From assembly GCA_900547765.1 (NCBI GenBank), contig URIA01000014.1, positions 1 to 42,385 on the forward strand: 42,385 bases of DNA. Reading direction: 5' to 3'. The DNA is from an uncultured Collinsella sp. Its GTDB lineage: Bacteria > Actinomycetota > Coriobacteriia > Coriobacteriales > Coriobacteriaceae. The notes under the pieces are model-generated. The model searched no databases, was not told where the DNA came from, and saw nothing but the letters and a program-made list of their open reading frames with translations. The position numbers and the translations under genes are program-made. This document shows, in pieces, positions 17,713 to 25,403 of the stretch; position 1 is the first letter of the stretch; every line of letters starts with the position of its first letter.

Positions 17713-18705
17713 CTAGTTGCGGAGGGCATTATCTAGGGTGGCGGCCACGATCAAGGGATCGTCGGTACCGGCGAAGAGACGGATGGTGCTCCCCTGCTTG
17801 CCACGTGGGGCTGAAAGACGCGTCGTTGCGCCGCCGGCAGGCGATGTGCGAAACTCCCCCGGCAAAGCGTCGAACAGCTCGCCCGCGCTACGCTCGATAA
17901 GGTCAAATTCAACTGCCGGACCAAAGCCGTGCTCGAGGATTCCCGTTGCAACCGCATGGTCGGGATGCGAGCTCAGTCCGGGATAGCGCACGTTGCGCAC
18001 CATCTCGTTGGCGGCCAGATACTCGGCCAGCGCACGGGCGCGGTCGAAATGCGCCTGCATGCGGGCGTTAAGCGAGGAAAGCCCACGCTCCAGCACGTCG
18101 GTCTCCTCGGTAGAAAGGTCGAGTGCCAAAGCACCGCAGCCCGCAAACAATACGTGCGCGCACTCGGCAGCAGCATCCACACGATGGCGCTTGAGCTGCG
18201 AGCGCGCCACCGAAGCGGCGACCAACTTGCGCGGAGCCTTACCAGCGCACACACGGTCGAGCGCCTCAAGTGACAGCACGGCACCCAAGCGCAACGGATC
18301 GCACCCAAAGACACCAGCCACGGTGTTATCCACCACGAGCAGCGCATGAGCCTCACGCGCTGCGCGGCCTAACGCACGAAGATCGGGAACGCGCAGACCA
18401 AACCCGCCGATAGAGTTCACAAACCACCACAGGTGCGGCCCCTCGGTATCAAACGAAGCATCAAAATCCTCGGACGCGGCAGTAAACGCCGCAACCGACG
18501 GCGGGTCCACGAGCACAACATCACAGCCTTCAAAGCCGTGCGCAAACGCTTCGGTAAAGTCATCCGCAAAGGCCACCAGACGGTCACCGGGACGCACAAT
18601 ACCCAATTGCGACAGCGCCGCCGGCACATGCGAGGCCGCAAGCAACCACGCCTCACGCGCGCCGGCCCTTGCAGCCCAGGCCTCTCCTAGCTGTTGCACG
18701 TCCAC
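17713..18705 (-). CDS. Cys/Met-metabolism PLP-family protein, probably lacking the catalytic lysine
   Basis: The fold is that of cystathionine gamma-synthase/lyase enzymes: LLVVDNTVAGVFGCDPLRLGA matches the PLP-binding Asp region and the C-terminal STIRLFAGTDDP matches the substrate-carboxylate Arg motif. Where active members have a SATKY lysine about 10 residues after this block, this protein reads ALDRV, so the Schiff-base Lys seems replaced by Arg. At about 330 residues it is shorter than the usual 380-400. I chose the GTG at 18705, with AAGGGA 9 bases upstream. The longer frame to 18801 runs through the preceding gene's terminator. It may be a pseudoenzyme or a diverged lyase. Confidence 0.7.
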   Translation of the reverse strand: MDVQQLGEAWAARAGAREAWLLAASHVPAALSQLGIVRPGDRLVAFADDFTEAFAHGFEGCDVVLVDPPSVAAFTAASEDFDASFDTEGPHLWWFVNSIGGFGLRVPDLRALGRAAREAHALLVVDNTVAGVFGCDPLRLGAVLSLEALDRVCAGKAPRKLVAASVARSQLKRHRVDAAAECAHVLFAGCGALALDLSTEETDVLERGLSSLNARMQAHFDRARALAEYLAANEMVRNVRYPGLSSHPDHAVATGILEHGFGPAVEFDLIERSAGELFDALPGEFRTSPAGGATTRLSAPRGKQGSTIRLFAGTDDPLIVAATLDNALRN

Positions 18706-18727
18706 GCAGCACCGTCCCTTCACAAGC

Positions 18728-18763
18728 AAAAACCCACGATGCGGATGTTCCCCGCATCGTGGG
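18728..18763 (-). terminator. Intrinsic terminator after the GH32 gene
   Basis: A perfect 12-bp stem (18733-18744 with 18752-18763) and 7-nt loop are followed on the minus strand by five T residues (18732-18728). It lies about 40 bases past the GH32 stop codon. It also overlaps the open frame upstream of the PLP-family gene, which argues for that gene's shorter start. Confidence 0.85.
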
Positions 18764-18801
18764 CAACGGCTGCAGTATAGCGCCGATAAGCAACGAATCA
18801 C

Positions 18802-20343
18802 CTAAATGCTGAGCGCGTGGTAGTTCACGTTCGCACTCGGTGCATCAACGACAACGCCATAGGCCTCAGGATAGATACGCGTCGAGAACACGAGCGAGCC
18901 GTCATTCACGAACACCTCGACCGACGAAACGTCGCCCACAATGCGAACGTTGCGCACCTCGTCAACGGGCTCCCAGCGCACCGTGCGCCCGCAGCCGGCA
19001 GAAGCGCGCGATTCATTCGCAAAGCGCATCTCAAAGCGCGCGGGCAACTCGCCCTCGACCGGCAGGAACGAAAGTCTCAGCTCGCCATCAACGGTCGCCG
19101 CAAACGCGTCGCCAACGCCGTCGACCTTAACGTCAAAGCAGGTATCGTCGGCAACCTCCAACGAACCCTCCCCCACACGCACCGAGACATAATGATGCTC
19201 GATCTCGCGCGCCGGCTGCTGCAGCACCACACCATCGGCACCAACCGTAAGCTCACGCGGCACCGTCAAGCAGTGCTGCCAGCCCTCAGCGACAGTCGGA
19301 TCATTGCCATAGGACTCATCGCCCGGCAGGCTCATCCAGCCGATCAGAATACGTCGACCGTCTTCCGAGCTAAAAGTCTGAGGTGCATAAAAATCAAATC
19401 CAGCATCCCATACATAAAATTTGCCAAGCTCATATTCAGAGCAAATATCTCCGTCGAGCGTAAAGTACCCCGAATGATACAGATTCCGTCGATCCCAATC
19501 GGAACCAACCAATCCCTGAGGGCAGACGGACAAAACCCTAACGTCAGACAGCTCAAAATAGTCAGGGCACTCCCACATAAACCCAAATTGTTGGGGAGTC
19601 GTGATTCGGTTCTGCAGCTTCCAATCGACAAGATTGTCTGAAGAAAACAGCAGGACCTCCCCCTGATCAGAGAAGCAATTCGCACCATTATGACGCTTAA
19701 GCAGCTCCGTTCGAGAAGAGACGTACCCCTGAAGACACTCATTCCCGGCATTGACGCGACGACGTGCGCCCTGCACCATAAGATATCGTCCGCATGGAAC
19801 GTCGGAGCACCAAACCTTTGGATCACGCACATGGCACGAAAGATCATCGGGATAATCGACATTAGTCATGAGCAATTGCTTTGCACCAAATGACGAATCG
19901 TCCGCCATATTAACCAAAATGGTATTTGCCTCACGACCGCTGTAAATATAGTCACAAGAACCGTCACCGCAGGGCAACTTGACATTACCGGTATAAAACA
20001 GCGAAACGATGCCGTCATGAACCAGCGCAGAGCCAGAATACACACCATGGCAATCGAAAGATTCATCCGGCAGCAAGGCGACGCCCAAGTCTTCCCATTT
20101 CATGAGGTCACGGCTGATGGCATGTCCCCACATTTTTGAACCGTTGCCCTCAGCATCCGTGGGGCCATACTGATAAAAAGCATGGAATACCCCATCTCGC
20201 TGATGAAGTCCGTTTGGGTCATTTAACCACCCGCACGGTGGCATTAAGTGAAACTGTTGAGCCCAGCGATAAGAAACGTTCTTGGCATTTAGCTCGCAGT
20301 CTTCAACAAGTCGAAGCAAATCTCTTGTGAGCGAATTGCTCAT
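18802..20343 (-). CDS. scrB: GH32 beta-fructosidase (sucrose-6-phosphate hydrolase type)
   Basis: The protein hydrolyses a fructosyl bond, in this context probably in sucrose 6-phosphate in the cytoplasm. The nucleophile motif is WLNDPNG (39-45, D42), the transition-state stabiliser is RDP (173-175), and the acid/base Glu is in WECPD (E258). A five-bladed propeller is followed by a beta-sandwich from about residue 370. There is no signal peptide. The length of 513 residues fits. It lies downstream of a PTS permease and a LacI regulator, which supports the sucrose assignment. A levan- or inulin-oligosaccharide substrate is not excluded. Confidence 0.9.
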   Translation of the reverse strand: MSNSLTRDLLRLVEDCELNAKNVSYRWAQQFHLMPPCGWLNDPNGLHQRDGVFHAFYQYGPTDAEGNGSKMWGHAISRDLMKWEDLGVALLPDESFDCHGVYSGSALVHDGIVSLFYTGNVKLPCGDGSCDYIYSGREANTILVNMADDSSFGAKQLLMTNVDYPDDLSCHVRDPKVWCSDVPCGRYLMVQGARRRVNAGNECLQGYVSSRTELLKRHNGANCFSDQGEVLLFSSDNLVDWKLQNRITTPQQFGFMWECPDYFELSDVRVLSVCPQGLVGSDWDRRNLYHSGYFTLDGDICSEYELGKFYVWDAGFDFYAPQTFSSEDGRRILIGWMSLPGDESYGNDPTVAEGWQHCLTVPRELTVGADGVVLQQPAREIEHHYVSVRVGEGSLEVADDTCFDVKVDGVGDAFAATVDGELRLSFLPVEGELPARFEMRFANESRASAGCGRTVRWEPVDEVRNVRIVGDVSSVEVFVNDGSLVFSTRIYPEAYGVVVDAPSANVNYHALSI

Positions 20344-20385
20344 ACAAAATCATCCTATCCCAGATGCAGCGCACTGATGATGCAG

Positions 20386-20419
20386 TGCGCGCCATAGCCA
20401 AAAATAGCCATAGCGCGCA
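20386..20419 (-). repeat. Stem-loop between the deacetylase and GH32 genes
   Basis: Fourteen-base arms (20386-20399 and 20406-20419) pair with a few G-T wobbles around an A/T-rich 6-nt loop. There is no T-run after it, so it is more likely an mRNA-processing or stabilising hairpin, or a partial terminator, than a full stop. Confidence 0.55.
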
Positions 20420-20440
20420 ACGTACATAGTGCCGATTGTC

Positions 20441-21196
20441 TTAGCAGCCAAATCCAATTGGACGCAACATAACACCGTTATCGTCTACCCACTTTTTCAA
20501 AGACGGAGACGACAGCGCAGCCTGATCTTTCATTCTGCCTTCACGCAACGAAGAGATCTCCATCAAGCTCTCATCAAGAAAAGCAGGGTGAAACACGACG
20601 AACGTCTTCTCGTGAGTCAAAATTCCCGATTCACCACTCATCAGAAAATGAAGAGGGTTGTACGAATCGTAAACCATGTTATTTGGTAAATCGGGCGTAT
20701 AGATCCATGAATGCTTTCTCAGGCTCGTAAGAGTAAAGTCAACGTAGGGGACTCCAATCCTCTTAGCGACCCTACTCAAGCCCTCATCAACGTGTGGCGT
20801 TCCCACGGAATGACAATCGATATAGGCCGGAAGCATTCCAAACAAGCTCTGAAACTTATCTACCTGCGCCTGAGCTTCGGTTTCAATCTCATCCGCATCG
20901 ATCAAATCCACTTCTGAGGTTCGATAGCGCCTTGAAGGAAAGAAATACCCTTCGTCGTCAACCAAACCGGAATCCATAGTTAAGTTCGATACCGGTTTGC
21001 CCGCGACAACATTCACGTGAAGGCCAATAGATATGCCCTCATGAGACGCAAGGGATCGAGCATCATCAGAACGAACACCGGTATTAACGATGACACCAAC
21101 TGACGAAATGCAGCCATTTTCCAGGGCTCGCAGAATGCCGAGCGAACAACCCTGCGTCAAACCAAAATCATCGCATCGAACAATTAACTCACTCAC
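20441..21196 (-). CDS. ChbG/YdjC-like carbohydrate deacetylase
   Basis: The N-terminal IVRCDDFG (D9, D10), GLHVNV (H60), DCH (127-129) and FHPAF are the metal-site motifs of the YdjC/ChbG family, which removes acetyl groups from N-acetylated di- and oligosaccharides. The 251 residues match the family length. There is no signal peptide, so it acts in the cytoplasm. It lies between a PTS permease gene and a GH32 gene. This is unusual, because sucrose carries no acetyl group. The locus may serve another sugar, or the gene may have been recruited. Confidence 0.8.
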   Translation of the reverse strand: MSELIVRCDDFGLTQGCSLGILRALENGCISSVGVIVNTGVRSDDARSLASHEGISIGLHVNVVAGKPVSNLTMDSGLVDDEGYFFPSRRYRTSEVDLIDADEIETEAQAQVDKFQSLFGMLPAYIDCHSVGTPHVDEGLSRVAKRIGVPYVDFTLTSLRKHSWIYTPDLPNNMVYDSYNPLHFLMSGESGILTHEKTFVVFHPAFLDESLMEISSLREGRMKDQAALSSPSLKKWVDDNGVMLRPIGFGC

Positions 21197-21232
21197 AACA
21201 AGCTCCTTGACACCGTTTCAGTCGTTAAGATA

Positions 21233-22616
21233 CTAGCCGAGCTCCTCTTCGGACTTCTCGCCAAAGCCGAGAACCACGTGCAGGGCGGCGGTGCCAAAGA
21301 AAGCAATGGCGCAGCCAACGCAGTACATCGGAATATTGGTAGCCGTAACAATAGAGGGGAAACCACCGGCAGTAGACATCTCGCCACATCCAGTTGCGGC
21401 AACAAAAGCAGCAGCGACGCCGGTCATCAGGCACATGATAACCATGGATTTACGGTAGCGCAGGGAGATGCCGTAAATCACTGGCTCGGTGATACCGCCA
21501 AGAAGGGCAGGAATAATCGTCGAGAATGCAACGGACTTGAGCTGAGGATTCTTGGCCTTAATGAACACGCCCGCAGCAGCGCCAGCGGCTGCAAAAATCG
21601 TCATACCAAGCGCTGCCATTACGGGATCGGACCCCAAAGCCGCGATGTTGGCGATCAAAACCGGGATGATAGCCCAGTGCAGACCAAACAGGACCACGAA
21701 CATCCAGATGGAACCAAGGATAAAGCCAGCAGGAACAGGCATGGTAGCCATAAGCCACATCACAAAGTTGCACAGGGCCTGGCCAACGTAGAAACCAAAG
21801 GGGCCAACCAGAAGCATAGTCACGGGAACAACCACAAGCAGGCAAAGCGTAGGAACGATAACGACCTGCAGGTCCTTGTAAACGACACGCTTCAGCAGAC
21901 TTTCAACAATGTACAGCAGAGTCGTCGAAAGCATCGCGGGGAACACCGTCGATGCATAACTCATAAGCACCATCGGGAGACCCATAAAGCTGCTCATCTC
22001 GCCATTGCCACCGAGGGCTGTAAAATTTGGGCTCCAAAAGCGAAGCCGACACGGCAGCAGCCAGATACGGGTTGGCGCCGATTTTACGTGCCATCGACAC
22101 AGAAAGAACGATCGGCAGGAAGTAGAAAATGGAGTTAGAAGCCGCCGAAAGAACAGCGTACGTGCTGGACTCCGCAGCGAGGCAGCCCGTCATGGTACAA
22201 ATCGAAAGAATAGCCTTAACGATAGCAGCGCCGCAGAAGGCCGGGATGATAGGGGTAAAGCTACCCGAAATCACATCAAAGACCTTGTTTCCATAGAACT
22301 TAATGGCATTCAAAACGCCAGGCTCGCGCACGGGCTCTTCAGTCTCATCATCCACGGTGCCCTTGCCAAACGATTCGCCCAGAATACCGATGATCTCCTT
22401 ATAAACACCCTCAACGGTAGGGCCGACGATTACCTGATACTGAGTACCCATATCAGCAACGCCAAGAATACCGAGAGCCTCAAGCTCCTCTTTGTTGGCC
22501 TTGCTGTTGTCGACCAGATTGAACCTCAAACGCGTAGTGCAGTGCGTAACCCGCTTAATGTTGGACTTACCGCCAACATGCTCGATGATCTTCTTAGCAT
22601 CAACCGAAGCTGCCAT
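21233..22616 (-). pseudogene. scrA: PTS sugar transporter EIIBC (sucrose type), frameshifted
   Basis: An EIIB domain starts at the ATG at 22616, with the phosphorylated Cys in THCTTRLRF (C26). The EIIC membrane domain follows, with GSFTPIIPAFCGAA and GITEPVIYGI, the signature of the glucose/sucrose/beta-glucoside superfamily. There is no EIIA, so a general EIIA would serve it. The frame breaks after SLLEPKF: an extra A in the run at 22022-22025 (plus strand) shifts translation. Removing it restores a continuous protein of about 460 residues reading FTALGGNGEMSSFMG across the junction. It could be a real inactivating mutation, a sequencing error, or a +1 slip on a UUUU run. It heads the GH32 locus. 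Confidence 0.85.
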
Positions 22617-22767
22617 GAACGAACACCTCTCCCCTTCTTCATCAAAATAACCTTCGCCACTTTGACCTCATTGGTCCTTTATAAGTACCGAGTATCGACC
22701 GATGCCAAAGACTCCTTTAAACCAATTAGGCGGTTTTCCCGGGTGTTAACCCAGTGGCTAACTTAAA

Positions 22768-22802
22768 TGTAATCGTTTTCAGTTAAACTGCAATCGTTTT
22801 CA
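22768..22802. promoter_or_regulatory. Tandem LacI/cre-type operators upstream of the PTS gene
   Basis: Two 14-bp sites, 22768-22781 and 22789-22802, differ at one base and fit the LacI/CcpA consensus TGNNANCGNWNNCA. Their starts are 21 bases apart, two helical turns. They overlap a possible PTS promoter on the minus strand (TTGCAG, then TACATT 16 bases later). A third site of the same type precedes the LacI gene, which argues that this local regulator binds all three. Confidence 0.75.
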
Positions 22803-22857
22803 GTTTGTTTCAGGGATGAACGGTATGTATTTCACGGTAAACGGTATCCGAGTGAAA

Positions 22858-23835
22858 TCACTCGACGATTTTGTGCCCCAGCTGAACCTGACGGAAGTCT
22901 TTCTTTTGCAACGAACCCCCAGACGTAACCTCAAGAATCATTTGAGCGGCGGTGATGCCCATCGTTTTATAGCCAAAGTGCACCGTTCTAATTCCGCCGC
23001 TAACGGCACGCAAAAATTGGTTATCACCAAAACCAGAAACGTGTCGCGCAGGATCGCTCACGCCAACCTCTACTAAGGCACGGATAGCTCCCGCGGCCAT
23101 CGTATCCGTAGCGCAAGCGATAAAGGCGGGGGCAGGCGTTTCTTTTAGAAGCTCACAAGCATGGCTGTAACCGCCATCCACCGTAAAGGAGCTTTCGCGA
23201 TAAAGTTTTGAATCGAGCTCACGACCGGCATCGGAGAGTCCCGCACGAAAACCGTCCTCGCGAAGAGCGCCAGCCGAGATGTCCCGACGAGTGGCACCCA
23301 TATACGCAATTGGGCCTTCACAACTGGCGCACACGTGATGAGCAAGGTCGCGCGCCGCCTCGTATTCGTCATAATAGACACAATTGCAGCCGTCAAGTTG
23401 CTGACCGGTCAACACAACGGGGACTCGCGCAGAATCAAAGAATTCCTCATGCTCGGGAGTAATTACAGTACCGGCAAGAATGATGCCGTCAACGGGATAC
23501 GACTGAAAAAGCTCAAGGAACGAAACCTCGCGCGCCGGGTCATTGGCAGTGTCGGCAAGGAGCATTTGATACCCCTCGGCCTGAAGCCTTTCCCCAATGC
23601 CCGCCGTCAATCGGCTAATGGACTCCGAGTTGATCTTAGGCACGATAACGCCGATGAGCCTGGTAGACCCGGTGCGCAGTGCGCGGGCCTGGCTGGAGCG
23701 CACGTAGCCGGTCTGCTCGATCGCCTGCTTAATGCGCTCGGCCTTATCTGCCGAAATATAGCCACCGTTAAGATAGCGCGAGACCGCGGCGCTCGAAACG
23801 CCCGCCAGCTCGGCGACATCTTTCATCTTTACCAC
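22858..23835 (-). CDS. scrR: LacI-family transcriptional regulator of the sucrose-type locus
   Basis: The N-terminal helix-turn-helix MKDVAELAGVSSAAVSRYLN and hinge are followed by a periplasmic-binding-protein-like ligand domain with LIGVIVPKINSE and FIACATDTMAAGAIRAL. It is about 325 residues from the GTG at 23835, which has AGGGGT upstream. The frame is open to 23877, but that region contains the promoter and operator. It is probably a sugar-responsive repressor of the PTS, deacetylase and GH32 genes and of itself, given matching operators on both sides. Confidence 0.88.
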   Translation of the reverse strand: MVKMKDVAELAGVSSAAVSRYLNGGYISADKAERIKQAIEQTGYVRSSQARALRTGSTRLIGVIVPKINSESISRLTAGIGERLQAEGYQMLLADTANDPAREVSFLELFQSYPVDGIILAGTVITPEHEEFFDSARVPVVLTGQQLDGCNCVYYDEYEAARDLAHHVCASCEGPIAYMGATRRDISAGALREDGFRAGLSDAGRELDSKLYRESSFTVDGGYSHACELLKETPAPAFIACATDTMAAGAIRALVEVGVSDPARHVSGFGDNQFLRAVSGGIRTVHFGYKTMGITAAQMILEVTSGGSLQKKDFRQVQLGHKIVE

Positions 23836-23850
23836 GAGTACCCCTGTCAT

Positions 23851-23895
23851 TGAAATCGCTTTCATCATGATACCCATGAAGGCACTCCGGATGAA
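23851..23895 (-). promoter_or_regulatory. LacI-gene promoter with overlapping operator
   Basis: TTCATC (23890-23895) and TATCAT (23867-23872) on the minus strand are 17 bases apart. A 14-bp site at 23851-23864 fits TGNNANCGNWNNCA and lies just downstream of the -10 box, where a bound repressor would block initiation. This suggests autoregulation. Confidence 0.6.
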
Positions 23896-23913
23896 TCGAT
23901 TTCACCCAGGTCG

Positions 23914-23931
23914 AAAAAACGCTAGCGAGCG
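23914..23931 (-). terminator. Possible terminator after the pel operon
   Basis: A short hairpin (CGCT paired with AGCG, plus wobble pairs) is followed by six T residues on the minus strand, 11 bases past the DUF4956 stop. The stem is weak but the T-run is good. Confidence 0.4.
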
Positions 23932-23942
23932 CCGGAACCAAA

Positions 23943-24608
23943 TTACCCGTGGTATTCGCCGTTGTACTGGATGAGGGTCAGGTCCTCCACGCCATCGAGC
24001 GCGCGAATGGCGTCCGCATAGGGCATGTCAACGCCGTCCGAGAACACCTCCACGGCCATCTCAACCTTGTCACCGCGCATGGTCTTGGACTTCACCGTAA
24101 ACTTGGTGCGCCCAAATGCGCGCACGATATCGTCGCCGGTGGTCTGGCCCGTGTAGTGGATAACCATCATGTACACGCGGGCCTTGTCCTGGCGGCTCGC
24201 AAAGCCGGCAATCATCACCACGATCACCACCGCCGTGAGCCCCACGAGCGCATACATGCCGGCGCCTGCCGTAATGCCCGTGGTAATGGCCCAAAACAGA
24301 TAGAGCAGGTCGAGCGGGTCCTTGACCGCCGTACGGTAACGCACGATGGACAGGGCACCGACCATACCAAGCGAGATGACCACGTTGGTCGAGATCGCGA
24401 GCGTGACCATGCAGGTAAGCACGCACATGCCCACGAGTGTCACGGCAAAGCTGCGCGAGTACACCACGCCGGTAAAAAAGCGCTTGTACACACAGTAGAT
24501 CAGGATGCCCATGGCGAGCGCCACGAGCAGCGAAAGGCCAATCTTGGCAGGGTCGACCTGACCAAACGCCTCCAAGACGGAGTTCTTAAAAAAGTCCCTG
24601 GTGCTCAT
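23943..24608 (-). CDS. DUF4956 membrane protein
   Basis: The 221-residue protein has about four or five hydrophobic segments in the first 140 residues and then a soluble alpha/beta C-terminal domain. The loop VGALSIVRYRTAVKDPLDL is the conserved signature of DUF4956. Genes of this family commonly lie next to VTC-domain polyphosphate polymerases, as here: it starts three bases after the VTC gene stop. Its function is unknown. A membrane partner for the VTC enzyme is a reasonable inference. It is the last gene of the pel-like operon. Confidence 0.85.
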   Translation of the reverse strand: MSTRDFFKNSVLEAFGQVDPAKIGLSLLVALAMGILIYCVYKRFFTGVVYSRSFAVTLVGMCVLTCMVTLAISTNVVISLGMVGALSIVRYRTAVKDPLDLLYLFWAITTGITAGAGMYALVGLTAVVIVVMIAGFASRQDKARVYMMVIHYTGQTTGDDIVRAFGRTKFTVKSKTMRGDKVEMAVEVFSDGVDMPYADAIRALDGVEDLTLIQYNGEYHG

Positions 24609-24611
24609 GGT

Positions 24612-25403
24612 CTAAATATCCCCTCGGTTCTCAAAATCCGATTCCCAGTAATTAAATCCGCGCAGGTAGGCGGTCTTTTCGTAACACAGACAGTACTTAG
24701 AGACCGCCGTGAGCTCGGCCGCGCCCGGCGGCACCAAATCGCGCACCAGCTGCGGGCAAAACTCCGTAAACTTGACCTCCATCACCAGCTTGCCGGGCTC
24801 CAGGACCGGCAATGCAGGCAAGGTCGCGTCAAAGATATCGAAGCTTCCCACCGCGGCACGCACGTTCATGTCAAACGTAATACGCACGGTGCCCTCGTCC
24901 ATCACCCACGGCTCGCGCTCGTAGTCCACGATGGTCCGCGGGCGCATCATGTTGCAGATGCACTCGATGTAGAACTCGCGACAGAGCGGATAGGGGCTCC
25001 TCAGCAAAAAGCCGTAGTCGCCAGCCAGGATGCGCTCAAACTCGTCGCGGGTAAGCGGCGCGTCCTCCTTGTAGATCCAACTGCCGTACTTCTTTTTACG
25101 CTCGAGCTTAATCACCTTGTCGCTGCCGTTATAGATGCGCACGCGATACTTTTTTCGCATGAGGATGCCGGCGTCTTTTTCCTCGTAGGCCGAGTTGCAG
25201 TAGTCGTCAAAATACAGGCTGCGGATGGTGTAGCCGCCCGAGCGCGCATGCTTGTCCAGCTTAAACACCGGCGACATGCGACAGGCAAGCGCAGCGTGCT
25301 CACCCTCGTTGATGAGATATTTGAGTTCGTGGCGGTAGCGCTCCTGTGTGCTGCACTCGGGCGGGGCCGCCAAGCGCTCAAGCAGCGCGCTAGCCCTCCG
25401 CAT
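24612..25403 (-). CDS. VTC-domain polyphosphate polymerase-like protein
   Basis: The protein has the tunnel-fold elements of VTC domains: YRHELKYLI near the N-terminus, SLYFDDYCN, KYRVRIYN, VIKLERKKK, and VMEVKFTEF with YSKYCLCYE near the end. In yeast, VTC4 makes inorganic polyphosphate from ATP. Bacterial homologues are named polyphosphate polymerase domain proteins and are mostly uncharacterised. It has 263 residues and no membrane segment. The ATG at 25403 has GGAGG six bases upstream and overlaps the CotH gene by 14 bases, which indicates coupled translation. Its place after pelG and cotH suggests a role in surface-polymer assembly. Confidence 0.85.
   Translation of the reverse strand: MRRASALLERLAAPPECSTQERYRHELKYLINEGEHAALACRMSPVFKLDKHARSGGYTIRSLYFDDYCNSAYEEKDAGILMRKKYRVRIYNGSDKVIKLERKKKYGSWIYKEDAPLTRDEFERILAGDYGFLLRSPYPLCREFYIECICNMMRPRTIVDYEREPWVMDEGTVRITFDMNVRAAVGSFDIFDATLPALPVLEPGKLVMEVKFTEFCPQLVRDLVPPGAAELTAVSKYCLCYEKTAYLRGFNYWESDFENRGDI

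Noticed and set aside
22022..22025. Programmed -1 frameshift in the PTS gene
   Set aside because: The downstream frame needs a +1 shift. The AAAUUUU sequence is not in the right register for a classical -1 slip.
22768..22802. Start of a CRISPR array
   Set aside because: There are only two short units with a 7-base gap, and they match a LacI-type operator consensus.
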